A program made the translations under genes and the position numbers. The notes beneath the pieces are model-generated. The model saw only the letters and a program-made list of their open reading frames with translations. It was not told where the DNA came from and ran no database searches. This document shows positions 52,825 to 62,133 of a stretch of 64,000 bases of DNA, piece after piece. Within the stretch, counting starts at the first letter, position 1. Every line of letters begins with the position of its first letter. The DNA is from Rhipicephalus microplus (taxonomy: Eukaryota; Arthropoda; Arachnida; Ixodida; Ixodidae), in the NCBI RefSeq assembly GCF_043290135.1, contig NC_134705.1:41529271-41593270 (forward strand). Reading direction: 5' to 3'.

Positions 52825-53142
52825 TTATATGCATAAAGTGTATGAAAGAAGCATAATTTGAATATTTTTTATGTCATCCGGCACATGGTAGTGTGCCCTT
52901 CTCATCATCGCAGCTTCGATAACTTCGATAACTTGATTCAATAACTTGATTTCTTTCGGTCTTGAGATGTGCAACTTAACGATGTAGTCCAGAGCAGGGG
53001 TGACGGCTCTAGCATCCAGCATGTCGTTCCCGCCCCACATTGACCGCACCCTTCCGAAGATTGCTTCGATGGGGTCACTGTTCAATTTCTTTGTCAGGGC
53101 ATAACTGAGGCCTTGCTCGAGGAGGTATTCTGTTGTTTCCAC
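52825..53142 (-). pseudogene. P-element-like transposase, C-terminal exon remnant
   Basis: The frame reads TTEYLLEQGLSYALTKKLNSDPIEAIFGRVRSMWGGNDMLDARAVTPALDYIVK. The L..KLN.DP.E..FG..R pattern is the conserved C-terminal block of P-element/THAP9-type transposases. The other domains are not in this frame. A THAP-like DNA-binding remnant lies 1.4 kb upstream on the same strand (54508-54777). Confidence 0.65.
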
Positions 53143-53417
53143 CGTTGACCTGGCTCACCGAGGTTTCCGACCTGGGAACCACGGAGGTTTTCAACCACCT
53201 GTCGGTATGGACTGGTCACATCTCTGTGCTTATTGACCTCGTCAGCTGCGCTAAAGAGTGACCGCCTGGGTTAGGTACCATACCTCTCGTTAGCGTGAGG
53301 CCGCGAGAGTTGAGTCTGTTCGGCGCATCGCGCCGAATGGATGCGGGTAGGACTGTTCAACCAAAACAAAAAAATCCCGTTATCAGACCCAGGGCGGGAA
53401 TCCTACCACAGTGAACA

Positions 53418-53600
53418 TATCTGAATGATGAGGGGTTGTTGAGTGTTATATACTCTGGGACGTGGCGCTTTAGGGTGCCAAGCTCCCCTTCCTTTCTGAC
53501 AATGGTAGGGACACCCCAATAAGCCTATAGGCCAATTTTTGGGAGGCCCTGCCCGTTTGGGTGGGGCCTGACTTCGAAATTCGAAATCAGACATATGTCA
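53418..53600 (+). other. Fragment resembling the L1/Tx1 LINE leader
   Basis: The stretch GATGAGGGGTTGTTGAG ... CTTCCTTTCTGACAATGG aligns loosely with 28078-28160, just upstream of the L1/Tx1 ORF1. A short palindrome GACTTCGAAATTCGAAATC follows at about 53572-53590. The match is by eye and partial. Confidence 0.35.
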
Positions 53601-54507
53601 TGCTCACTTGTATGTAGCTATTCCATTGTTCCTGATCGACAGTTCGAAATCTTCAGTAATATAATTTCGATTCAAAGCGAATTCGAATGGGCACACTGCG
53701 CTTGCACAGGCGGCACTACGAACGCGGTGGTGTTGAACGCCAACGCGGCCGTTTCCGCGTCGCTGGGGTGTGATAGCCTTGCCCCCCATACCGCACGCAC
53801 GCGGCTTTTCAAGCGAGCGTGGTGCGTGCGTTCGTTTGCAATTGCAGGCTGGTTTTCTGGGTAGAATAATTTTTCAGGGGAGCACATATTTATAAGGGCA
53901 AGCTTTTGTACGAGGCAAGTCATGTGCATTATGTTGATGAGCTTGTCTCTGCGGGCAAAAGCGTGTTGAGTCTGGTGACTGGTCGGTGTGTGTCCCAAAC
54001 ATGCACCAACCCTCCGACCATGAAGTTGGGCATGATCAAGCATGTTTATTCACTGGTTTGGTTTTATTTCATTGTGGTTTTCCTTTCATTAGTTCTCAAG
54101 TGCGCTCTCGCAGCAGATGCCTCATTGACGCAACCTGCGGCTTCAGGGCAGGCGTAGCCGGCAACTGCAAGAACATGCGACAGTGGTCATGTACACGCAA
54201 CGATTTAAAAAGCGAATCGGAAACAATTCATGCTAGAGTCATGTGCACTTCATATAAAAGTTGCTCAAAACCCCCACAAAACATAAATGCCGTTGAGAAA
54301 TAGAATACTGATTCTAGCACGATGTTTTTCGTTATTTAAAGCTGACAAAATTAACATGCAAGCATGATAAGTGCAAAACAGAGCCCTGAAGATTTACACT
54401 GTGAATGCTGTGAATCGGGTACGTCTAGAATGAAAAGAATAGTTATTGCTATCAAGCCTAAAGAACACGCAAAATACGTATAAATGTTATCGCACCTTTC
54501 ATAGAGC

Positions 54508-54777
54508 TCACTTGAGCAAGCTGTTCCAGCCTTCTTGTAAGGTGCTGGAAACTAGGTGGGTTGTAGGCTGAATGCTCCTGTTCAGTGGCCTTAGATATGC
54601 TGCAAAATGCCTGCTGCAAATTCTCCTAGTATTTTCTGAGGGCTCCCAGTCTGTCCTATCAAGGCTGTGGTAGAAATATTGAGAATGTAAGGATATATTC
54701 GTGAAAGTGTCTTGGTGTTTATGAGGAAGTGAAACAACTTTATTTGCAGTAGATTGTGAACAAGTCGTATCGAACAT
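54508..54777 (-). pseudogene. THAP-domain remnant of a P-like transposon
   Basis: The frame contains SLDRTDWEPSENTRRICSRHFA, the central and C-terminal signature of the THAP zinc-binding domain (W/P core followed by the C and H of C2CH). The first two cysteines of the domain are not in this frame. THAP domains bind transposon ends in P-element-like transposases. With the C-terminal block at 52825-53142 it suggests one decayed P-like element on the minus strand. A short adjoining frame (54740-54991) may contain more of it. Confidence 0.6.
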
Positions 54778-54989
54778 TGGCGTCTCTCCTCCTAGTGAGA
54801 CTTCGGGAAGTGGTAAAACATTGTTCCAAGTGAATAGCTGTCAATATTGTATATTTGTCAATTCTGTAATTTTTTTTTTTGATAATAGGAACTTTTCGAG
54901 GCGACTTCCCTAGATGCCTCATTAAGCGTGAAAACTGACTGTTGGTGACCTGCATCAGTGGTATCAACCAAGTGATATGAAAAATTATC

Positions 54990-55100
54990 ACGTGTCAAAG
55001 TCATTACATGATGTTATCATGACGTCACAGTCGAAATTTGTGACATCATCATGACAATTGTATGACATCACCTGATCTGATTCTGTCATCACATGACATT
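54990..55100. repeat. Degenerate TGACATCATCA-type low-complexity repeat
   Basis: Interleaved units such as ATGACGTCAC, GACATCATCATGACA, GACATCACCTGA and CATCACATGACAT make a quasi-palindromic, short-unit repeat. No other function is apparent. Confidence 0.5.
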
Positions 55101-55397
55101 TTTTTTTGCAAAGTTTTCGTGAGAGGTGGACCGATCACGACGGCAGTGCAAAACCAGGTGAACTACAGAAAACATGCAAGCCTCCGTTTACTAAACATTA
55201 TTTGCAAGTTTTTTTCAGCACACAAACATAGGAAAAAAGGGACATGGTAGACAGAAAGAACACTGACTTCCAACTAACTTTATTTCGCAGAGTGGCAAAA
55301 TATATGCGTTGAAAAGGACGATACAGAACATAAAGATAAAAGACAAGTCTAATCAACGCGTCAGTATCAAAGCACATGTGACAAATCCTCAATTGCC

Positions 55398-55725
55398 TTA
55401 AAGCCCAGCCAGGTAATCAGGTTTTAACTGTGGTAAAACAACAGATGGGGAGCTTATGCAGTTCTCACTTAGCAAGTGTACTTTTTCTGCTTCAATAACT
55501 TTGCGGGTAAGCTGATTCCTATGCCTTGGCAGTATAGAGCACCAATCGAAGAGGGAGGCGCAACCACTATCCTGGCAATAGATGCTAAGGTGCCCTTGTA
55601 CCACATTGTGCACATTATTTCAGTACTCCCTGAGGTGTTCGTTTACTAAACCTCTAGTTTGGCCGACATAGGCGTTCCCACTTGTCAGTGGAATCGAGTA
55701 GACGACTCCTACTGCGCATGGGACG
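55398..55725 (-). pseudogene. Penelope-like element 2, GIY-YIG endonuclease
   Basis: Around 55725-55630 the minus strand reads GVVYSIPLTSGNAYVGQTRGLVNEHLREY, the GIY-YIG fold's first two strands (motifs VYS and YVGQT), then a stop. The 55613-55398 frame continues NNVHNVVQGHLSIYCQDSGCASLFDWCSILPRHRNQLTRKVIEAEKV with the catalytic Glu context EAEK. The cysteine-containing insertion between the motifs is typical of Penelope-like nucleases. Confidence 0.8.
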
Positions 55726-55793
55726 TAGCGGGACCTGTGCACAACAGAGCAAAGGGCAGAGTTTGTGCGCGGTGTAATAACCTACTTGCAAAG

Positions 55794-56219
55794 TCATGCG
55801 AGGTGTACTAACCCACTGGTGCAGAGAAAACCACTAGAGCTTCGGCGGCCTGACCAATATTTTTTTAGCCTGTGCGAGCCATTGTGCACAAAAGGTAGCA
55901 CGACAGGCTGGCTCTTTCTGACACTCTTGCGCTTTTCCGGTTTGTCGGCTCTCTTTACGACAGTGACCAGCTTTTCCGCCACCGAAACGAGAACATGTGC
56001 TGGTAACCAGCCTTTTTCAGGCTCTCCACTTGTAGAGTAAAGCTGTGGTGGACCATGTCTAATCTTCTTTAAGGCATTCTTTAAGGCATTGGCAAGGCAG
56101 AGGTTACCCATGCTCTGCTTGACCAATTTTCGGTGAGCTGAGCTGAAAGGCAAAAATGACTTGCCACTTCTTTGTTTACACATCCAAGAAACATAAGATG
56201 ATTCTATCGAAGGCTTCAA
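55794..56219 (-). pseudogene. Penelope-like element 2, linker after the RT
   Basis: The frame includes FLPFSSAHRKLVKQSMGNLCLANALKNALKK and HGPPQLYSTSGEPEKGWLPAHVLVSVAEKLV, then VVLPFVHNGSHRLKK. SSH.KLVK...... and H....S are conserved in the segment joining RT and nuclease in Penelope-like proteins. A 14-bp in-tandem repeat (TTCTTTAAGGCATT twice, 56066-56093) duplicates ALKN. Confidence 0.65.
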
Positions 56220-56221
56220 GT

Positions 56222-56700
56222 CTAGAAATCGTTATTAGTGGACAATTCAAACGTCAGAACAAGCGGTTGCAGGCACTCTCGGAAAACAGTCAAAACGCTG
56301 GAGGAAATGATTTGGAAATCTTGACTATCACATTTCACCAACATAAAATTATCATAAACAAAATGGAAAACTTTAAAAATTACAGAGTTGTCTTTGTTTG
56401 ACAAGACATGATCATGATGTGCTTGAAATATGTCGCTGAAAATGTGTGCCAAACATAAACCAGTACATACTCCACTTTTTTGTAGGTAGTTCTTATCATC
56501 CCATAATACAAAGGTGGCCTAATTTCAGCAGGCTGCTGCTATGAACGTGCGTGTTTAAAAAGCTGATGACACAAAAATGTCTATGGATTACTTTACACAC
56601 TTAAGTAGTTGGTCATGCGGCAGAGAGTAATATAAGTCTTTGATATCCACAGACATTTCCTGGAGTCCCGTGTTAGTTTGCCCAAAATTGTGAATGACAG
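56222..56700 (-). pseudogene. Penelope-like element 2, RT palm with altered catalytic site
   Basis: Broken frames read EMSVDIKDLYYSLPHDQLL (first catalytic Asp region) near 56650. Later, in the 56222-56452 frame, comes SGVCTG-context sequence and then KVFHFVYDNFMLV (56345-56372). Family members have two adjacent Asp here; this copy has Tyr-Asp. Several stops lie between, including in the segment around 56480-56600. Confidence 0.7.
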
Positions 56701-56702
56701 CG

Positions 56703-57146
56703 TCAGAGTTTTTGACAAAAAAAGGGTCGACTGTCATTAAATTGTAGAGCTTTTCTTGCAAGAAAATTCCACTTTTGCCAGGTTCCCTTTACTGTCACAA
56801 TAACCCGCAGTGGGCAGTTAATTTTGTGAGTTTTTGGTGAGAAGAACATCTGAAAGCTAAGCTTTTTGGAGCTCTCTATCGCCTCTGAAAGCTTTTGAAG
56901 TTCCAAGGTCTCAGTGAGATTTCTCGCATGCTTCTTAAGCTTAACCAAACCAGTCTCAGCGCTCTCTTTGAAAACAGATTGCACTGCCTGTACAGCCTTC
57001 GCCTTAAACATTGCATGAGAAAGAACAGCAAACCCACCTTCTTTGTAAGCCAGCAGAAGGGACAAGGAATGTGCCTTTAGGTACGCAGCAGTGCTTCCAG
57101 TATTGACCACATTGTTAAAAGGCTTACATCTCGAAAGCACCTGCAT
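56703..57146 (-). pseudogene. Penelope-like element 2, N-terminal RT region
   Basis: The frame has a Lys-rich helical lead (VKLKKHARNLTETLELQKL) and the conserved FFSPKTHKINCPLRVIVTVKGTWQKW, the KTHK...PLR block before the Penelope-like RT fingers. Upstream positions to about 57250 are probably the same gene in other frames. Confidence 0.75.
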
Positions 57147-57501
57147 GCTTCAGCAACATATCTATCACATTCAGAGTCAGGAGTACGACGAGTGACTTGC
57201 CTGACCGCAGTGAGGAGCCGGTATAGTGTTCGTGAATGTGCCACCACGTGCTTGGGTCAGAAGCTTAGGATTGGTATTATCCTTTTCAACGCATATACTT
57301 TGCCATTCTGTGAACTAAAGTTAGTTGGAATTCAGTGCTCTTTCTGTCTACTCTGTCTCTTTTTTCCTACGTTCGTGTACTGAAAAAACTTGCCAATATG
57401 ACTACGCACTAACTAGCCCACACTTCCTCTCTTGTGACTTACTAAACATGTTATTTGTAGTGCGAAGCTTGGAACATGAAGATGGAAAAAGAAGAAAGAC
57501 A

Positions 57502-57656
57502 CGATTGATATGTAAGGTTTAACGTCCTAAAAACACCATACGATTAAGAGAGACGCCGTAGTAAAAGGCTCCGGTAATTTCGACCAGCTGGGATTCTTTA
57601 TAGTGCACTCAAATCTGAACACACAGGCCTACAGCATTTCCGTCTTCATTGGAAAT
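57502..57656 (-). mobile_element. Ruka-like SINE, tail half
   Basis: Read on the minus strand it matches the SINE at 1216-1452 from ATTTCC to the end: GGAAATGCTGTAGGCC, GTGCACTATAAAGAATCCC, CCGGAGCCTTTTACTACGG and GGACGTTAAACCTTACATATC. The head is missing here and lies 4 kb away at 61644-61729. The split point is ATTTCC in both pieces, so a LINE inserted into this SINE. Confidence 0.85.
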
Positions 57657-58007
57657 TAATTTATTTATTTACAATACTTCAAAGGCCCCAATGAAGGGGT
57701 TTTACATGAGAGGGTGGACTATTACAATGGATTAAAGGGGTAGATGTTCGATCGCTGCTTTGAAGTTGATACTGGAATAGTGTACAACGTGAGGGGGAAG
57801 GTCATTCTAATCTCGTGCGGTCTTGACAAAAAAGGATGAAAGGTGTGCAGTGGTGGGAGCACTTGGGGGGTAAACAGCTTTCCCGTGATTTATGCGGTCT
57901 GAATGACGATGGGCTGGCTTGATGATGGGAGTATGAGGTGATCCATGATAGATCTTGAAAAACAGGCACAGATGAGCAACACAGAGGCGTGACGAAAGGG
58001 TGACGAG

Positions 58008-59018
58008 GTTAGCACAATAATTAAGTTCAGTTATGCTTGACTGATATCAATAATCTGAAAAGATGAATCTTGCCGCCCGGCTTTGCACTGTTTCAAGTGT
58101 TTTAGTATTGTTACTTTGATGAGGGTCCCAAACAGCGCATGCGTATTCAAGTTTTGGTCTGATTAGTGTCTGATAAGCGAGTAGTTCGACAGAAATAGGA
58201 GCTAGATGAAGGTTTCGGCACAGGCACCCAAGAGCATGGTTTGTTTCGTTTGTAATGTGCGTTATGTGAAGAGACCATGTTAAATCAGAACAAAAATGGA
58301 CACCTAGGTACTTGTATTTAGTTATACATGAAATTGGAGTGTTGCTGATGAAGTATGCAGGAGATGGGTAGTACTGTCGGCGATGAGAAGAGACTAACCC
58401 CCGTATTCACAAACGCTCCTCGACTTGACTTTCACCCTTCACTTCACAGAGTTGAGCACTGCGCCACAGCTCGGCTTAAAATGACGCTGCACTACTTAAT
58501 AATCGCAGCAGATGTTAGCACGATAATTAAGTTCAGTTATGCTTGACTGATATCAATAATCTGAAAAGATGAATCTTGCCGCCCGGCTTTGCACTGTTTC
58601 AAGTGTTTTAGTATTGTTACTTTGATGAGGGTCCCAAACAGTGCATGCGTATTCAAGTTTTGGTCTGATTAGTGTCTGATAAGCGAGTAGTTCGACAGAA
58701 ATAGGAGCTAGATGAAGGTTTCGGCACAGGCACCCAAGAGCATGGTTTGTTTCGTTTGTAATGTGCGTTATGTGAAGAGACCATGTTAAATCAGAACAAA
58801 AATGGACACCTAGGTACTTGTATTTAGTTATACATGAAATTGGAGTGTTGTTGATGAAGTATGCGGGAGATGGGTAGTACTGTCGGCGATGAGAAGAGAC
58901 TAGCCCCCGTATTCACAAACGCTCCTCGACTTGACTTTCACCCTTCACTTCACAGAGTTGAGCACTGCGCCACAGCTCGCTTAAAATGACGCTGCGCTAC
59001 TCAATAACCGCAGCAGAT
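58008..59018. repeat. 506-bp tandem duplication
   Basis: The segment starting GTTAGCACAATAATTAAG at 58008 recurs at 58514 as GTTAGCACGATAATTAAG and continues nearly identical for about 500 bp; few mismatches are visible. The unit joins LINE C-terminal sequence to the left half of the MITE, so duplication happened after the MITE inserted. Confidence 0.9.
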
Positions 59019-59123
59019 TATTGCTGATATGCAGTGACTTGCTGTGCCTAGAGACAGTGCTCCCATCGGCTTTCTCAAGTGAAGGTGAAGCGTTGAGTGA
59101 AGGAACGTTCTAGAATACGGGGG
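58904..59123. mobile_element. 220-bp MITE with CCCCCGTATTC termini
   Basis: Left end CCCCCGTATTCACAAACGC and right end (reverse) CCCCCGTATTCTAGAACG form imperfect inverted repeats. The right flank is TAA (59124-59126). The left flank is TAG here but TAA in the duplicated partial copy at 58395-58397, so the original target duplication was probably TAA, as in PIF/Harbinger-type elements. A left-half copy lies at 58398-58510. Confidence 0.75.
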
Positions 59124-59372
59124 TAAGGACGTTTTGTTTGCGTTAAGGGACATTAACCATGTTTTGCACCAGATTTTAATTTTATGAAGGTCTGAATGAA
59201 GTTCATGAACACGTGATGTGTTGTTAACTGGGCGATAAATGACACAATCATCAGCGAAAAGTCTGATGTTAGAGGAAATATTGTTTGGCAAGTCGTTAAT
59301 ATATATGAGAAAAAGCAAAGATCCTAAAACCGTGCCTTGAGGCACGCCTGAAATAACGGGGTGTAAAGACAA
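59001..59372 (-). pseudogene. CR1/L2 LINE reverse transcriptase palm
   Basis: The frame gives SGVPQGTVLGSLLFLIYINDLPNNISSNIRLFADDCVIY, with the catalytic FADD intact, then LHKIKIWCKTWLMSLNANKT. It runs into the MITE at 59123, and the remaining C-terminal domain lies beyond it in several frames. The upstream palm and fingers are at 59400-60252. Confidence 0.85.
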
Positions 59373-59679
59373 AGAAAGAGTATTAGCATGAACGAACTGC
59401 TGGTGGTTAGTTAAAAAGTCACAAATTCAACAGAAAATAATAGGTCATGGTTCAGACAGGAAAGTTTTAAGAACAAGCGTTATTGTGTCAAAAGCTTTCT
59501 CAATGTCTAAAAATAGTATGTCTGCGGGTATATTTACATCAATGCTAAAGGTAACGTCGTTAGTGAACAGAGCGAGTTAAGTGTCACATGAAGCACCTTT
59601 CTGAAAGCCATGTTGGTTTTTATTCAAAAAATGAAGAGGTGCGAGGAAGTTGACTATGTGGGAATAGATTACGTGTCTA

Positions 59680-60252
59680 TTATTTAGAGCATACAATTTT
59701 GAGCGAAATGAGACGATAGTTTTTAAGTGAGTGTGAGTTACCTTTTTTGGGGATCGGAAGGATCTTGCCTGCCTTCCAGTCTAGGGGCACCACTCCAGAT
59801 GAGAGCGATCGCTGAAAAATGTGCGATAAAATCACACTTGTTACAAGTTTGGTGTTGAATATTTTCATGCTAATGCCATTTATACCCATTGATGAGGTAA
59901 GTTTTAATGAGTCAATTATTTTGGAAATATCATTGACATGAAATATAATTTTGGACATTATCGGGTGGCATACAGAAAGGGCATGGGGAAGGTCACCGTC
60001 CGGTTCTGTGGTGAATACAGAACAGAAGGTTTCATTTAATACTTGCACAGTATAGTGTTCAGGAATTGAAACATTTTGTTTGTCGTGTAGTGTAATGTTT
60101 GATGAAGGGGCAATAGATGATGGGTTAATTGTTTTCCAAAACAGCTTAGGATATTTTCGGAGCATGTCAGGTAAAAAAATAGAAAGAACGCTTGGCTTTA
60201 GCTGCGAGAGAATCAAAAAAGTTTTCGTTTGCCTTGTATTTTTCTCATGCAA
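59680..60252 (-). pseudogene. CR1/L2 LINE linker and RT fingers
   Basis: The frame has RKYPKLFWKTINPSS, VLNETFCSVFTTEPDG, IIDSLKLTSSMGINGISMKIFNTK, IFQRSLSSGVVPLDWKAGKILPIPKKGNSHSLKNYRLISL. These are the FW..IN linker and RT motifs of CR1/L2 elements. Its start abuts the 85-nt hairpin at 60254. Confidence 0.85.
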
Positions 60253-60253
60253 T

Positions 60254-60338
60254 AAGAAGCGTCAGTTCCCCTCCAGTAAGCACTTGGACACCTCACTGGG
60301 TTTCCGAGTGCTTAGTGGAGGGGAACGGACGCTTCTTT
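60254..60338. repeat. 85-nt fold-back (hairpin) insertion
   Basis: Arms beginning AAGAAGCGTCAGTTCCCCTC on the left and its complement on the right (GAGGGGAACGGACGCTTCTT) pair over about 34 bp with three mismatches, around a loop of about 15 nt. It sits between the LINE endonuclease and RT domains and is unlike LINE sequence, so it is probably a small fold-back transposon. Confidence 0.8.
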
Positions 60339-60544
60339 TTATTTTCAAGACGTTTTAGTGAGGCGTTGAACCATGGGGATGTTGACCTTATAGTTAAGGT
60401 GGCAGTGGAAACTTTAACTTATACAAGATGCTGTAGTTTGGTTTTAAATAGATGCGTGTTTGTGTTGACAGCGCGAAAAAAAAAAGGGTAAGAAAGGATT
60501 GAGAGAAAGCTGCTCGTTCATCGTTTATAGCTGCGTAGTTGCAC

Positions 60545-61250
60545 TTATCTTATTGTTATCTTTATTTTTTGGGGATTTGGTAAGTAGCACTTAAATGTGT
60601 GAAAAACAGAGTGATCGAAAATGGCAGATAAATGTGATACCGTACTAAAATTATAAGGATGAGACATAAGCAATAGGTCTAGAACGGTGGATGAGTGTTC
60701 TGTTTGTCGAGTAGGTTTAGAGGTAAGTTGTGATAGGCCGAATATTAAACAAGAGTTTAGGAATTCACTTTCAGCGTTGTGTTTTGATGCAGTTAGTGCT
60801 ACATTTGACCATGTTATTCCGGGGAAATTGAAATCACCAAATAAAATAAGTGGGGCATTTGGAAAAGCAGTTGTCACAAAATAGATGGCATCATGAAAAT
60901 GATTTGTGAAAGATGCATCTGCATCAGATGGGCGGTAACACACTCCAATTACAATAGGTGTTAGATGCTTGGCAATGCATACAAAAGATTTATAATGGAC
61001 AGGGTACATCAACTATGGTGCACTGCATGCTGTTATGGGCGGCTATCATGACACCACCACCACATTTGTTTTCTTGGTCGCGCCGAAAAATGACAAAATT
61101 GGGGAAGCAGCGCTGTAGTTCGGTGTTTGAAATGGATGAATTTAGCAAAGTTTCGGTTTTAACTATGAAACTGTGCAGTCAGTGGTATCTGCTATGTGTG
61201 AAAGTGAGTCGCATTTGGGCGTGATACTTCTTATGTTCGTGTATACGAAA
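60545..61250 (-). pseudogene. CR1/L2 LINE APE endonuclease
   Basis: 61012-60545 gives FVCIAKHLTPIVIGVCYRPSDADASFTNHF, LILFGDFNFPGITWSN, QLTSKPTRQTEHSSTVLDLLLMS and SAIFDHSVFHTFK (the usual SDH becomes FDH). 61020-61250 has the N-terminal part in other frames, including a KCGGGVM-type block near 61050. The change at the SDH motif and the stops make it inactive. Confidence 0.8.
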
Positions 61251-61309
61251 GACAGAGCTGTTCGAGAAGATTCTCGTTGAGAAGAGTCGTGTGATTGCCA
61301 CTGTGGCTG

Positions 61310-61579
61310 TCAAATGACCTTCTGCTCAGTAGAATTATAAAGGTAAGTAGTGTTATCGAGTGTGAGTTTATCATAACGGAGCTTGAAAGGTTTTCGTTGA
61401 TTTCTACCAAATTCCACTAGCTTTTTACGAGCAAGGTGAATAGCTGGCGCGAAGTCAGCTATAATCCTGAATTTGTTGCCCTTGAGTCGCGCACTCCTTG
61501 ATAATACGCCCTTCTTATCTTTTAAATGGGAAAACAGGACAATAATAAGTCTATTGTTATTTAGTCGAAAATGGCCCAA
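61310..61579 (-). pseudogene. CR1/L2 LINE ORF1 C-terminal domain
   Basis: The frame reads RLIIVLFSHLKDKKGVLSRSARLKGNKFRIIADFAPAIHLARKKLVEFGRNQRKPFKLRYDKLTLDNTTYLYNS. This is the RNA-binding C-terminal domain layout (R.IIV.F....DK..VL...RLKG..F.I..DF.P...ARKKL) of CR1/L1-type ORF1. The N-terminal part is missing because the LINE is truncated at 61643. Confidence 0.8.
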
Positions 61580-61643
61580 CCTGTGAGCGCGCTCTATGTC
61601 TCATGGTTTCAGAGAAGTTCCAAGGCTGGTGCTGCAGAAACCG

Positions 61644-61729
61644 AATGCAGCCGCCGCAGACGGGATTTGATCCCGTGACCTACGGGTGAGCTGCCGAGTA
61701 CCTTAGCCACTAGACCACCGCGGCGGGGT
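61644..61729 (-). mobile_element. Ruka-like SINE, tRNA-like head half
   Basis: On the minus strand it reads CCGCCGCGGTGGTCTAGTGG, TACTCGGCAGCTCACCCG, GGGATCAAATCCCG and GGCGGCTGCATT, the same tRNA-like head as 1216-1310 (B box slightly altered). It ends at the ATT where the LINE begins. Outside lies the SINE target duplication AAGAAAGACA (61730-61739). A tRNA scan could call this a tRNA, but it is a SINE head. Confidence 0.85.
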
Positions 61730-61855
61730 AAGAAAGACAGATGAGCATCAACTTGCTAGTTGACGCTTATCTGTCTTCCTTTCCTGTCTTCATGTTCCCA
61801 GCTTCGAACGACAAATACCATGTTTAGTAAACCTGCACATTAACTTGCCCAAGAA

Positions 61856-62133
61856 AGGTTCTACATGGAAGCCTCCAATTTTGGAAGAAGTACAAACTAC
61901 GTTTGGTGCAGAGGACTTTCACAGGGGATTGGGGCTGGGCAAGACCCATCCAATGATGAAGGTGGCTTTCGCTTTCGAGTCACCTTGTCACAGTTTTTTC
62001 AAGAAATGATGGAACTTACTCTCCCAGCACATATAGTCACAAGGTGTGAGCTTATGATCCCTTAATATACCGGTATGGTACAAGACCACACTTCCAACCT
62101 CACTAGATTACGAGGAATTCGGAAGGCATTTTA
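61856..62133. other. Unassigned sequence
   Basis: Only short open frames are present. No repeat or gene is recognised between the Penelope-like terminus and the hAT-like element. GCATTTTA (62126-62133) is the left copy of the hAT target duplication. Confidence 0.4.

Larger units (their letters stand above)
57657..61643 (-). mobile_element. CR1/L2-group LINE inserted inside the SINE
   Basis: The 3' end has an ATTTATTTA-type tail at 57660-57672. Moving 5' on the minus strand come the C-terminal domain (57700-58990, partly duplicated), RT (59001-60252), endonuclease (60545-61250) and ORF1 C-terminal domain (61310-61579). SINE halves flank it exactly, sharing AAT at the junctions (57654-57656 and 61644-61646). 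It contains a 220-bp MITE, a 506-bp tandem duplication and an 85-nt hairpin. Confidence 0.8.
55180..61850 (-). mobile_element. Penelope-like element 2 with inverted terminal repeats, interrupted
   Basis: The coding part lies at 55398-57146 (minus). A segment of about 115 bp at 55203-55318 recurs in inverted orientation at 57283-57400. The outer part (57440-57501) is matched in inverse by 61765-61845, which resumes after the SINE/LINE insertion. This forms a terminal hairpin when the insertion is set aside, an arrangement known for Penelope-like elements. The SINE is flanked by AAGAAAGACA (57492-57501 and 61730-61739). Confidence 0.7.

Noticed and set aside
61644..61729. A tRNA gene on the minus strand
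   Set aside because: It matches the head of the full SINE at 1216-1452, and the rest of the same SINE lies at 57502-57656.
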